The notes below the pieces were generated by a model. The model was not told the DNA's origin. It saw only the letters and a program-made list of their open reading frames with translations, and did no database searches. DNA of 37,131 nt from the NCBI GenBank assembly GCA_030065075.1, contig JASJDQ010000008.1, forward strand, positions 1-37,131, read 5' to 3'. The first letter of the stretch is position 1. Every line of letters begins with the position of its first letter. Shown here in pieces: positions 8,218 to 16,344 of the stretch. Both the position numbers and the translations under genes were made by a program. The stretch is from Paracoccaceae bacterium (lineage in GTDB: Bacteria; Pseudomonadota; Alphaproteobacteria; Rhodobacterales; Rhodobacteraceae).

Positions 8218-8393
8218 TGCGCCACCTCCATCTCGGGCCGGACCACATGGTCGAAGGCCTGCATGGGATCGCCGCGCGTCACCTTCACGACCGTCAGAGC
8301 AAAGACGATGGCCACGAAACCGACCAGAACAAGCCCCACACCAACGTTGCGGCTTTTCCGGCGGTCGTGCAGTTCATGCGTTGCTTTGATCAT
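8214..8393 (-). CDS. 59-residue single-helix protein between ctaB and ctaG (CoxF-like)
   Basis: 59 residues, beginning [16 protein letters not shown] and ending VRPEMEVAQ, with one membrane helix (about residues 18-36, [19 protein letters not shown]). The basic N-terminus suggests an N-in, C-out topology. ATGA overlaps at both ends, with ctaB upstream and ctaG downstream, strongly support that it is translated. Small one-helix proteins at this position are known from alphaproteobacterial cta operons and are often called CoxF or cytochrome oxidase assembly proteins; the exact function is unclear. It is easily missed because of its size. Confidence 0.9.
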   Translation of the reverse strand: MIKATHELHDRRKSRNVGVGLVLVGFVAIVFALTVVKVTRGDPMQAFDHVVRPEMEVAQ

Positions 8394-9316
8394 GCCATGA
8401 CACCGCTCAGGGCCGCATCCGCCAATAGCGCGGCGAAATGCAGGAACAGGTAATAGAGCGACAGCTTGAAGAACTTCCGCTCAACAAGATAGCTGTCAGA
8501 TTCCGCTGCTGCATCGTCCCGCCGCCAAATACGCAACGCGCCCAAAAGGAACATCGCGTTCAGCACCACGGCCGTCACCAGCGTGATAGGCCCGCCAACC
8601 GAAGTTTGCGCCAGCGCCACGGCCACACCCGCGACCGCGACCGTATAGGCCAGGATGTGCAACCGCGTGGTCTTGCGCCCATGCGTCACGGTCAGCATCG
8701 GCACGTCGGCATCGCCGTAGTCCGACTTGGTGAAGAGCGCCAGCGCCCAAAAATGTGGCGGCGTCCACATGAAGATCAACGCGAACATCAGGACGCTTGC
8801 CATTGAAACATCGCCCGTGACAGCCGCCCAGCCGATCATCGGCGGAAACGCCCCGGCGGCGCCGCCGATCACGATGTTCTGCGGCGTTGAGCGCTTCAGC
8901 CACATCGAATAGATTACGGCATAAAAGAAGATGGTGAAGGCCAGCAGACCCGCTGCGAAGAGGTTCGTCGCAAGCGCCATCATGACAACGGCAATGCCCG
9001 ACAGCGCAATGCCAATGGCCAGCGCCTCTTGCCGTTCAACACGGCCCGAGGGGATCGGGCGTTTCGCGGTCCGGCGCATGACGGCGTCAATGTCGGCATC
9101 GTACCACATGTTCAGCGCCCCAGAGGCACCGGCCCCCAGCGCAATGAACAGGATGGCCGCAAACATCTCGACCGGATGAAGCGATCCGGGTGCTACCAAA
9201 AGCCCGACCAGCGCGGTGAAAACCACGAGCGACATCACCCGTGGCTTCAAAAGCGCGAAGTAGTCGCCGAAGGTCGGCTCGTACGTGCGCTCGGCATTGA
9301 TCGACAGATCGGCCAT
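8390..9316 (-). CDS. ctaB: Protoheme IX farnesyltransferase (heme O synthase)
   Basis: 308 residues, a UbiA-superfamily enzyme with about nine membrane helices. It transfers a farnesyl group to heme b to give heme o, the precursor of heme a. The first prenyl-diphosphate motif NxxxDxxxD is seen in [15 protein letters not shown], followed by KRPIPSGRV. The second Asp-rich loop is [17 protein letters not shown]. The gene lies 3 bp after ctaC and overlaps the small CoxF-like gene by four bases. All expected motifs are intact. Confidence 0.97.
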   Translation of the reverse strand: MADLSINAERTYEPTFGDYFALLKPRVMSLVVFTALVGLLVAPGSLHPVEMFAAILFIALGAGASGALNMWYDADIDAVMRRTAKRPIPSGRVERQEALAIGIALSGIAVVMMALATNLFAAGLLAFTIFFYAVIYSMWLKRSTPQNIVIGGAAGAFPPMIGWAAVTGDVSMASVLMFALIFMWTPPHFWALALFTKSDYGDADVPMLTVTHGRKTTRLHILAYTVAVAGVAVALAQTSVGGPITLVTAVVLNAMFLLGALRIWRRDDAAAESDSYLVERKFFKLSLYYLFLHFAALLADAALSGVMA

Positions 9317-9319
9317 GAT

Positions 9320-10204
9320 TTACTCGGCAGCCGCCAGACGGCGCAGCCCACGGGGATCGACGTATTCGCCAGCGACCTGCGTTTCAGCCACCCAGGCGTC
9401 GTATTCTTCCTGGGTCACGGCCTTGACTGTGATCGGCATGTAGGCGTGGCTCAGGCCGCACAGCTCGGAGCACTGCCCGAAATACACGCCTTCCATGCCC
9501 TCATCGACTTCGAACCAAAGCTCGGCCAGACGACCCGGCACCGCATCCTGCTTCACGCCAAAGGCGGGGATCGTCCAGGCATGGATTACATCGGCGCCAG
9601 TGACCTGGATCACAACGGTCTTGCCCGTCGGAACAACAACAGCGGTGTCGGTGGCCAGCGTGAAGTGCTCATCCTGATAACCCAGCTCGGACAGTTGCTC
9701 TGACACCTCGGGCGTCAGCATGTTGCCGTAGTCCGAACCGACCATGTAGCTGTCGAATTCAATCTCGTGATCCGGGTACTCGTAGCCCCAATACCACTGG
9801 TATCCGGTTGCTTTGACGAAGACTTCCGGCTCGGGAATTTCCTGCTGCTTGAACAGGACCGGCAGCGAAAACGCCCCGATGAACACCAGAATGATGATCG
9901 GGATGACGGTCCAGGCCACCTCGACCGGTGTGTGGTGTGTGAACGTCGCCGGTTCGGGGTTGGCGCGCTGGTTGAAGCGCACGATGCAGATGACCAGCAG
10001 CGCCATGACGAAAAGCGAAATGACGGTGATGATCACCAAGAGCATGCTGTCCAGCCAGACGATGTCGCGCATCAGCTCTGTTGCGGCGGTCTGAAAGCCC
10101 ATTTTGGCCTGGTCCGGCGCGCCGATGACTTCAAGATCCTGAGCGCTTGCTGCCGTGCCGGTGAGGGCGGCGAACAAGCTTGTAAGAAGGGTTCTAAGAC
10201 GCAT
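9320..10204 (-). CDS. ctaC: Cytochrome c oxidase subunit II
   Basis: 294 residues. A signal peptide (MRLRTLLTSLFAALTGTAASAQ) is followed by two membrane helices (about 50-75 and 95-115) and a periplasmic CuA domain. The CuA ligands appear in CSELCGLSHAYM, giving C245, C249, H253 and M256, with the upstream ligand in DVIHAWTIPAFGVK. The aromatic patch YQWYWGYEY serves electron entry from cytochrome c. It is the first gene of the leftward cta operon, so the promoter must lie in the 171-bp divergent gap shared with tldD. Confidence 0.97.
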   Translation of the reverse strand: MRLRTLLTSLFAALTGTAASAQDLEVIGAPDQAKMGFQTAATELMRDIVWLDSMLLVIITVISLFVMALLVICIVRFNQRANPEPATFTHHTPVEVAWTVIPIIILVFIGAFSLPVLFKQQEIPEPEVFVKATGYQWYWGYEYPDHEIEFDSYMVGSDYGNMLTPEVSEQLSELGYQDEHFTLATDTAVVVPTGKTVVIQVTGADVIHAWTIPAFGVKQDAVPGRLAELWFEVDEGMEGVYFGQCSELCGLSHAYMPITVKAVTQEEYDAWVAETQVAGEYVDPRGLRRLAAAE

Positions 10205-10375
10205 GTGTCAGAGTATCCTGGTTCCCGATGGTGTTCCCGTGGCAAGGCGCGCGAAGCTCGCGCAGACCCAGCCTGTTGTTCTTGGGCGGGTAAAAACCAT
10301 ATTAGGTGGCAGCAAACAAGCGCATCCGCTTGCGGCATTCAGCCGCTCACCCAGGCAACAGAAGGCCACACCGTC
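10205..10375. promoter_or_regulatory. Divergent intergenic region ctaC / tldD
   Basis: The 171-bp gap must contain promoters for the cta operon and for tldD. On the plus strand TTGTTC (10276-10281) and TATTAG (10300-10305), 18 bases apart, are a possible tldD promoter. A short GCGCGA-AGC-TCGCGC hairpin sits in the ctaC leader near 10250. Neither is strong enough to assign firmly. Confidence 0.3.
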
Positions 10376-11800
10376 ATGACCAGTCCAACCCCTTTTCGCC
10401 CGTTTGAAACCCTGATCGGCAAAGACGAAGCGTTGTCGCTTTTGCAGGCCGCGGTGGCGGGGGCAGACGATGGCGAGCTGTTCTTGGAACGCCGCCGGTC
10501 CGAGGTTCTGTCCTATGACGACGGACGGGTAAGGACGGCCAGCTATAACGCCTCCGAAGGCTTTGGATTAAGGGCCGTGCGGGGTGAAACGGCCGGATAC
10601 GCGCATTCGACCGAGATCAGCGAGGACGCGCTTCGCCGCGCGGTCGAAACGGCCCGGTTGGCGGTGGGCGATGGCGGTGGCACGGCGGCAGATGCGCCAA
10701 AGCCGACGAACCGAAAGCTCTATGCGGATGATGACCCGATCCTCGATGCGACATTCCCGGTCAAAATCGACACTTTGAAGGAAATAGATGCCTACGCCCG
10801 GGGGTTGGACAGCCGAGTCGTTCAGGTCTCGGCCACCATTGCGGCCTCGCTTCAGGATGTGGTGATTCTCCGGCCCGAGGGCACGACGGTCACCGACACC
10901 CGCCCGATGGCGCGTTTGAATATCAGCGTCATCGTCGAAGAAAACGGGCGTCGTGAAAGCGGCGGCACCGGCGGGGGCGGGCGTCATGGGCTGACGGACA
11001 TCCTGAATCCCGAACACTGGAAGGCCCAAGTGGACGAAGCGCTTCGGATCGCGCGCGTTAACCTGGAAGCCGTGCCTGCACCCGCGGGCGTCATGGACGT
11101 GGCGCTTGGCAGCGGCTGGCCCGGCATCCTTCTGCACGAGGCCATCGGCCACGGGTTGGAAGGCGATTTCAACCGCAAGAAGTCCTCGGCCTTTGCCGGG
11201 CTGATGGGTCAGCGGATCGCGGCCCCCGGCGTAACCGTTCTGGACGATGGCACCATCCCCGACCGCCGCGGCTCGATCACCGTCGATGACGAGGGCACGC
11301 CATCGGCTAAGAACACGCTGATCGAAGACGGCATTCTGGTCAGTTATATGCAGGACCGCCAGAACGCGCGCTTGATGGGCGTCGCACCGACCGGCAACGG
11401 GCGGCGCGAGAGCTATGCCCATGCGCCCATGCCGCGCATGACCAACACCTATATGCTCTCGGGTGATGCGACGCCTGGCGATATCGTGGCCGACGTCAAG
11501 GACGGCATCTATGCCGTGGGCTTTGGCGGAGGGCAGGTCGATATCACGAACGGCAAGTTCGTCTTCTCCTGCACCGAGGCCTACCGTGTTCAAAACGGCA
11601 AGGTGGGGGCGCCGATCAAAGGCGCGACGCTGATCGGCGACGGCGCAACCGCGCTGAAGCAGATCCGCGCGGTCGGCAACGACATGGCGCTGGACCCGGG
11701 CATCGGCAACTGCGGCAAAGCCGGGCAATGGGTGCCCGTTGGCGTCGGCCAGCCGACCCTTCTGATCGGCGGGCTGACAGTGGGCGGAGCGGCCGCGTGA
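10376..11800 (+). CDS. tldD: Metalloprotease TldD
   Basis: 474 residues, close to the usual TldD length. The zinc motif HExxxH is HEAIGHG, giving H254, E255 and H259; further conserved segments are GLRAVRGETAGYAHS, PMPRMTNTYMLSGD and FSCTEAYRVQNGKVG. TldD works with TldE/PmbA as a heterodimeric protease on unfolded peptides; in some bacteria it matures peptide antibiotics or degrades antitoxins. The partner pmbA is not in the window. I chose the ATG at 10376, where family similarity begins; the frame stays open upstream but overlaps ctaC there. A GNAT gene overlaps the stop codon. Confidence 0.95.
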   Translation: MTSPTPFRPFETLIGKDEALSLLQAAVAGADDGELFLERRRSEVLSYDDGRVRTASYNASEGFGLRAVRGETAGYAHSTEISEDALRRAVETARLAVGDGGGTAADAPKPTNRKLYADDDPILDATFPVKIDTLKEIDAYARGLDSRVVQVSATIAASLQDVVILRPEGTTVTDTRPMARLNISVIVEENGRRESGGTGGGGRHGLTDILNPEHWKAQVDEALRIARVNLEAVPAPAGVMDVALGSGWPGILLHEAIGHGLEGDFNRKKSSAFAGLMGQRIAAPGVTVLDDGTIPDRRGSITVDDEGTPSAKNTLIEDGILVSYMQDRQNARLMGVAPTGNGRRESYAHAPMPRMTNTYMLSGDATPGDIVADVKDGIYAVGFGGGQVDITNGKFVFSCTEAYRVQNGKVGAPIKGATLIGDGATALKQIRAVGNDMALDPGIGNCGKAGQWVPVGVGQPTLLIGGLTVGGAAA

Positions 11801-12285
11801 CACCGCCACCACGACAGGTGACGCCACAGGACATCAAGCCCTTGGCCGAGCTTTGGTGGGCGGGATGGCATGAAGCGCATGCAGAATATGTGCCCGCTGA
11901 ATTGAAGGCACAACGCACGTTGGTCAGCTTCCGGAACCGGCTCGAATCCCTGGGCGACCTGATCCGAACGGTTGGCCCTGTTGGCGCGCCCTTGGGTTTT
12001 TGCGCGATAAAGAACGACGAGCTGAACCAACTCTTCGTCGCGCCGATCGCGCGCGGCACGGGGTTGGCGGGAGCCCTCCTGGCCGATGGTGAACAACGGC
12101 TGGCATCGGCTGGCGTCAAACGGGCACACTTGCTGTGCTTGCCGGAAAACGAGGGCGCTGCCCGATTCTATGCGCGCCACGGCTGGGAAGACATGGGTGT
12201 GCGCACCGATGCCGTCGATACGGAGAACGGCCCCTTTCCCATCGATGCAATTTGCTTCGAAAAGAGTCTGAACGTCGCAAGCTGA
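11797..12285 (+). CDS. GNAT family N-acetyltransferase
   Basis: 162 residues. The acetyl-CoA loop is QLFVAPIARGTGLAGALL (RGTGLAG, about residues 80-100), and the fold closes with LPENEGAARFYARHGWEDMG, a standard GNAT C-terminal half. The GTG start at 11797 overlaps the tldD stop (GTGA), so it is translationally coupled to the protease gene. GNAT enzymes of this compact type acetylate amino groups of small molecules, peptides or proteins; the substrate cannot be read from the sequence. No signal peptide, so cytosolic. Confidence 0.88.
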   Translation: MTPPPRQVTPQDIKPLAELWWAGWHEAHAEYVPAELKAQRTLVSFRNRLESLGDLIRTVGPVGAPLGFCAIKNDELNQLFVAPIARGTGLAGALLADGEQRLASAGVKRAHLLCLPENEGAARFYARHGWEDMGVRTDAVDTENGPFPIDAICFEKSLNVAS

Positions 12286-12389
12286 CGAATCTTAACCGAC
12301 AGACCCCGCGAGTCTTATCTTGCGAAAAAGATCCCGCCCTCATTGCCGACCGGCCTCCCCAAAAATAGCGAGAATGAAAAATTCTAACG

Positions 12390-12404
12390 TTAGGAAGCTG
12401 TTAA
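12390..12404 (+). promoter_or_regulatory. CtrA-like binding site upstream of dprA
   Basis: The sequence TTAG-GAAGCTG-TTAA matches the CtrA consensus TTAA-N7-TTAA in seven of eight positions with the exact 7-base spacer, and is followed by CC as in many half sites. It ends 43 bp before the dprA start codon. A further TTAACC half site lies near 12292. In Rhodobacter capsulatus dprA is known to depend on CtrA. Confidence 0.5.
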
Positions 12405-12447
12405 CCCAGACTGCCGATACAGGTCTCAGCAAGCAGGCGGAGACAGG

Positions 12448-13584
12448 ATGGCCAAGGATTTATCCCCTTCCACCCACCCTCTCACCCCACCCCTCACAGA
12501 GGAAGAGTGGCTGTCATGGCTCCGCCTCTTGCGATCACGCCGGGTCGGTGTGACGACATTCTTTCGGTTGATGAGTGAGCACGGTTCAGCCTCGGCAGCG
12601 CTTGACGCGCTGCCCGAGGTGGCCGCTCAGGCGGGCGTCGACAACTACCAGCCCTGTACGGTGGACGCCGCCCGCGCCGAATGGGACCGGGCGCGCGAAA
12701 AAGGTGCCCAGGCGATCTGCTTCGGCACCAAGGAATACCCCGCACCATTGGCCGAAATCCCCGACCCCCCGCCTTTTCTTTGGTGCATTGGCGACACGTC
12801 GCTTTTGCGTCGCCCGATGATCGCGCTGATCGGTGCAAGGAATGCATCTTCGCTTGGCACGCGGATGGCGCGAAAGCTGGCAAAGGAACTGGGCGAAGAA
12901 GGCTTTGTCGTCGTGTCCGGGCTGGCGCGCGGCGTCGATGCCGCAGCCCATCATGCGGCGCTGGATAGTGGCACGGTCGCCGTCATGGCCGGTGGCGTCG
13001 ATGTGATCTATCCCAAGGAAAACGTCGAACTGGGGCAAGAAATCCAGAACCGTGGCCTTCGTATCAGCGAAATCGCCATGTCCGTTCAACCGATTGCCCG
13101 CCATTTCCCGCGCCGGAACCGCATCATCTCGGGCCTCGCGCGCGCCGTCGTCGTCATAGAGGCCGCAGCCAAAAGCGGCAGCCTGATCACAGCGCGGAAC
13201 GCGCTCGATCAAGGGCGCGATGTGCTGGCCGTGCCGGGCCACCCGTTCGATCCACGCGGCTCGGGCTGCAACATGCTGATCCGCGACGGAGCAACGCTGG
13301 TTCGCAGCGCCGCCGACGTGATCGAAGCGCTGCAGCGTCCGGTTCCAACGAAAGGGGCAGCCCCCAAGGCGACGGCGGCGCCAAAACCGGTCACCGAAGC
13401 CGTCGAGACACGGAAACTGCACGCCCAGATTCTGGAACGCCTCGGCCCCAGCCCGGTGCCCGAAGATCAGCTCATCCGCGATCTGGCCTATGCGCCATCG
13501 CTTGTCTCGCCCGAGATTTCGGCCCTTGAACTGGCAGGCAAAGTCCGCCGCGAACCGGGTGGTATGCTCGCCCGCGCAAGCTGA
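12448..13584 (+). CDS. dprA: DNA-processing protein DprA
   Basis: 378 residues with the three-part DprA layout. A short N-terminal helical region comes first, then the Rossmann-like core with IALIGARNASSLGTRMA, VSGLARGVDAAAH, MAGGVDVIYPKEN and FPRRNRIISGLA, and last a C-terminal winged-helix-like domain (about 315-378). DprA protects incoming single-stranded DNA and loads RecA during natural transformation; in Rhodobacterales it also serves uptake of gene-transfer-agent DNA. GGAGACAGG precedes the ATG. The gene stands alone with a CtrA-like box upstream, which fits control by the cell-cycle regulator. Confidence 0.95.
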   Translation: MAKDLSPSTHPLTPPLTEEEWLSWLRLLRSRRVGVTTFFRLMSEHGSASAALDALPEVAAQAGVDNYQPCTVDAARAEWDRAREKGAQAICFGTKEYPAPLAEIPDPPPFLWCIGDTSLLRRPMIALIGARNASSLGTRMARKLAKELGEEGFVVVSGLARGVDAAAHHAALDSGTVAVMAGGVDVIYPKENVELGQEIQNRGLRISEIAMSVQPIARHFPRRNRIISGLARAVVVIEAAAKSGSLITARNALDQGRDVLAVPGHPFDPRGSGCNMLIRDGATLVRSAADVIEALQRPVPTKGAAPKATAAPKPVTEAVETRKLHAQILERLGPSPVPEDQLIRDLAYAPSLVSPEISALELAGKVRREPGGMLARAS

Positions 13585-13646
13585 AGTCCGGGAGCGTCAA
13601 ACGCCCTCAATCGGCGCAATCTCGCGACGGCGTGTTCGCAACCGGA

Positions 13647-13675
13647 TTGACAAATCAAGCGAAGACCCCACATCT
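13647..13675 (+). promoter_or_regulatory. Possible topA promoter
   Basis: A perfect TTGACA (13647-13652) is followed 17 bases later by ACATCT (13670-13675), a poor -10 element, 40 bp before the topA start codon. The position is plausible; the -10 is the weak point. Confidence 0.35.
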
Positions 13676-13714
13676 TCCGCCGCCAAGCCGCCCTGTTTTT
13701 CTGAAAGGTTTTTC

Positions 13715-16255
13715 ATGCCAGTCGTCGTAGTCGAGAGCCCCGCCAAGGCAAAGACGATCAACAAATATCTTGGCTCAGACTACACCGTGCTTGCCTCTTA
13801 CGGCCATGTGCGCGACCTGCCGCCGAAGGACGGATCGGTCGATCCCGAGAACGGTTTCGACATGAAATGGGAGGTCGCCTCTGATTCGAAAAAGCACATC
13901 AAGGCCATCGCCGACGCCCTGAAAGACGACCCCGCACTTATTCTGGCAACCGACCCCGACCGCGAAGGCGAAGCGATCAGCTGGCACTTGGAAGAGGCGC
14001 TTCGCAATCGGAAGGCGCTGAAGGCGGACACGCCGGTCAGCCGCGTCGTTTTCAACGCCATCACCAAAAGCGCCGTGACCGAAGCGATGCAAAACCCGCG
14101 CGATGTCGACCGCGATCTGGTCGAAGCCTATCTGGCACGCCGGGCGCTTGATTATCTCGTGGGTTTCAACCTCTCGCCCGTCCTCTGGCGCAAGCTGCCA
14201 GGCTCGCGGTCGGCGGGCCGTGTCCAGTCGGTGGCGCTGCGCATCATCGTCGAACGCGAGATGGAGATCGAAGCCTTCAACGCCCAGGAATACTGGACCG
14301 TCAAAGCCCTGCTCCAGACGCCACGCGGACAATCCTTCGAAGCTCGCCTGACCGTTCTGGGCGGCAAGAAGCTCGACAAGTTCGACATACCCGACGAAAC
14401 CGCCGCCGAACTGGCCGTCAGCGCGATCAATACCCGCGATCTGACCATTCAATCGGTCGAAGCCAAGCCGGGCACGCGGAACCCCTCGCCCCCCTTCATG
14501 ACCTCGACACTGCAACAGGAAGCCAGCCGCAAGTTCGGCTTCGGCGCGCGGCAAACCATGCAGATCGCGCAGCGGCTCTACGAGGCGGGGCACATTACAT
14601 ATATGCGGACCGATGGCATCGACATGGCCCCCGAAGCGGTTACGGCCGCGCGCGAGGCCATCAAGGATCGCTACGGCGACACCTACGTCCCCGGCAGCCC
14701 GCGCATGTACAAGAACAAGGCCAAGAACGCGCAGGAAGCGCACGAATGTATCCGCCCCTCGCGCATGACCGCCGATACCGAAAGCCTGAAACTGGCCGAC
14801 CCAGACCAGCGAAAGCTGTATGATCTTATCTGGAAGCGCACGCTGGCCAGCCAGATGGAGGCAGCACGCCTCGAACGCACCACAGTCGACATCGGCAGCG
14901 CCGATGGTCAGGTGGTGCTCCGCGCCACGGGCCAGGTCGTGACTTTCGACGGCTTCATGCGGGTTTACGAGGAAGGCCGCGACGACGTGGTCGATGACGA
15001 CGACAAGGTGCTGCCCCAGATCATGCAGGGCGAGGCGGCTAAGAAGGAAACCATCACGCCCGAGCAGCATTTCACGCAACCTCCGCCCCGCTTCACTGAA
15101 GCGACGCTGGTCAAGAAGATGGAAGAAATCGGCATCGGACGCCCCTCGACCTATGCCTCGATTGTCACGACCATTCAGGACCGCGGATATGTGCGGAAGG
15201 AAAAGAACAGGCTTTTCCCCGAGGACAAGGGGCGGTTGGTGACCGTCTTCCTGGTCGAGTATTTCCGCCGTTACGTGGGCTATGACTTCACCGCAAAGCT
15301 GGAGGATGAGCTTGACGATATCACCAGCGGCGAACGCGATTGGCAGGACGTGCTGAGCCGCTTCTGGCGCGATTTCAAGGCGGCTATCGAAGACACGTCC
15401 GAGCTTCGGATCACGGACGTTTTGAACAAGATCAACGAGGTGCTTGAACCGCATCTCTTCCCGCCCACCGAAGACGGCTCGAATCCGCGCCTCTGCCCAA
15501 ACTGTGGCAACGGCATGTTGTCGATGCGCACCGCGCGCTCGGGCGGCGCCTTCATCGGGTGCTCGAACTACCCCGAATGCCGCTACACCCGCGCCTTCGG
15601 TCCGCCAGGCACCGAACCCGAAAGCGGCATTCCGCCCGAAGGCAAGCTTCTGGGTGAAGACGCGGGCGATCAGATCTGGGTCCACAAGGGGCGCTTCGGC
15701 CCTTATGTGCAACGCGGCGTCGTCACCGACGACAACAAGAAGCCGCCGCGACAGGGCGTGCCCGAAGGATGGGACCCCGCCGAGATTTCACTCGCGCAGG
15801 CGGTGAAACTCCTGGAGCTGCCGCGCCTGATCGGTCAGCACCCCGAAGACGGCGTGAACATCTGGGCCAACATAGGGCGCTATGGCCCGTATCTGAAACA
15901 CGCCGAGTCCACCTCGTTCAAGGGCGGGACGAACGCCAACCTCGAGAGTATCGAAGAGGTCTGGGAAGTCGGCATGAACCGCGCGGTTCAACTGATCGAC
16001 GAAAAGAAGGCCTCGCGCGGACGTGGCCGTCAGGCGAAAACCTTGAAGGACCTTGGCGAACATCCCGACCGCGGCGGCGCGGTGGCGATCATGGACGGCA
16101 AATACGGGCCCTATGTGAAGTGGGAAAAGGTGAACGCCACGCTGCCGGACAACACGGAGCCCGACAACGTGACGATGGAACTGGCCATGCAACTGATCGA
16201 GGAACGTGAGGCCAAATCCGGCAAGAAGACGACCAGGAAGAAAAAAGCCAGCTAG
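13715..16255 (+). CDS. topA: DNA topoisomerase I
   Basis: 846 residues. The Toprim domain opens with VVVESPAKAKTINKYLG and contains the acidic DPDREGEAISWHLEE. The catalytic tyrosine is Y296 in ITYMRTDGID. One four-cysteine zinc ribbon (CPNCG...CSNYPEC) lies near residues 593-625, and a repeated RFGPYVQ/RYGPYLK/KYGPYVK C-terminal region follows, ending in a lysine-rich tail. The enzyme relaxes negative supercoils by single-strand passage. The ATG at 13715 is preceded by GAAAGG; the open frame reaches further upstream into dprA but without similarity. Having one full zinc ribbon followed by degenerate ones is normal for alphaproteobacteria. Confidence 0.97.
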   Translation: MPVVVVESPAKAKTINKYLGSDYTVLASYGHVRDLPPKDGSVDPENGFDMKWEVASDSKKHIKAIADALKDDPALILATDPDREGEAISWHLEEALRNRKALKADTPVSRVVFNAITKSAVTEAMQNPRDVDRDLVEAYLARRALDYLVGFNLSPVLWRKLPGSRSAGRVQSVALRIIVEREMEIEAFNAQEYWTVKALLQTPRGQSFEARLTVLGGKKLDKFDIPDETAAELAVSAINTRDLTIQSVEAKPGTRNPSPPFMTSTLQQEASRKFGFGARQTMQIAQRLYEAGHITYMRTDGIDMAPEAVTAAREAIKDRYGDTYVPGSPRMYKNKAKNAQEAHECIRPSRMTADTESLKLADPDQRKLYDLIWKRTLASQMEAARLERTTVDIGSADGQVVLRATGQVVTFDGFMRVYEEGRDDVVDDDDKVLPQIMQGEAAKKETITPEQHFTQPPPRFTEATLVKKMEEIGIGRPSTYASIVTTIQDRGYVRKEKNRLFPEDKGRLVTVFLVEYFRRYVGYDFTAKLEDELDDITSGERDWQDVLSRFWRDFKAAIEDTSELRITDVLNKINEVLEPHLFPPTEDGSNPRLCPNCGNGMLSMRTARSGGAFIGCSNYPECRYTRAFGPPGTEPESGIPPEGKLLGEDAGDQIWVHKGRFGPYVQRGVVTDDNKKPPRQGVPEGWDPAEISLAQAVKLLELPRLIGQHPEDGVNIWANIGRYGPYLKHAESTSFKGGTNANLESIEEVWEVGMNRAVQLIDEKKASRGRGRQAKTLKDLGEHPDRGGAVAIMDGKYGPYVKWEKVNATLPDNTEPDNVTMELAMQLIEEREAKSGKKTTRKKKAS

Positions 16256-16344
16256 CGGCAAAGCTCTTCGAACGGATTTGCCGTCGCCCGGACTTGAAAA
16301 TCACACACACCTGAACGAACGTCTCCCAAACGAGAGGCGACCGC

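Noticed and set aside
10276-10305. TTGTTC-N18-TATTAG as a firm tldD promoter
   Set aside because: Both hexamers are imperfect and spacing is long; noted only within the intergenic entry.
10568-11827. Long minus-strand open frame opposite tldD
   Set aside because: Antisense shadow; TldD with its HExxxH motif is on the plus strand.
13775-15712. Long open frame antisense to topA (645 codons)
   Set aside because: It is a shadow of the high-GC topA reading frame; it has no recognisable domain and topA motifs are intact on the other strand.
16256-16283. CGGCAAA / TTTGCCG inverted repeat after topA as a terminator
   Set aside because: Only seven base pairs around a 14-base loop and no T-run follows, so a terminator call is not justified.
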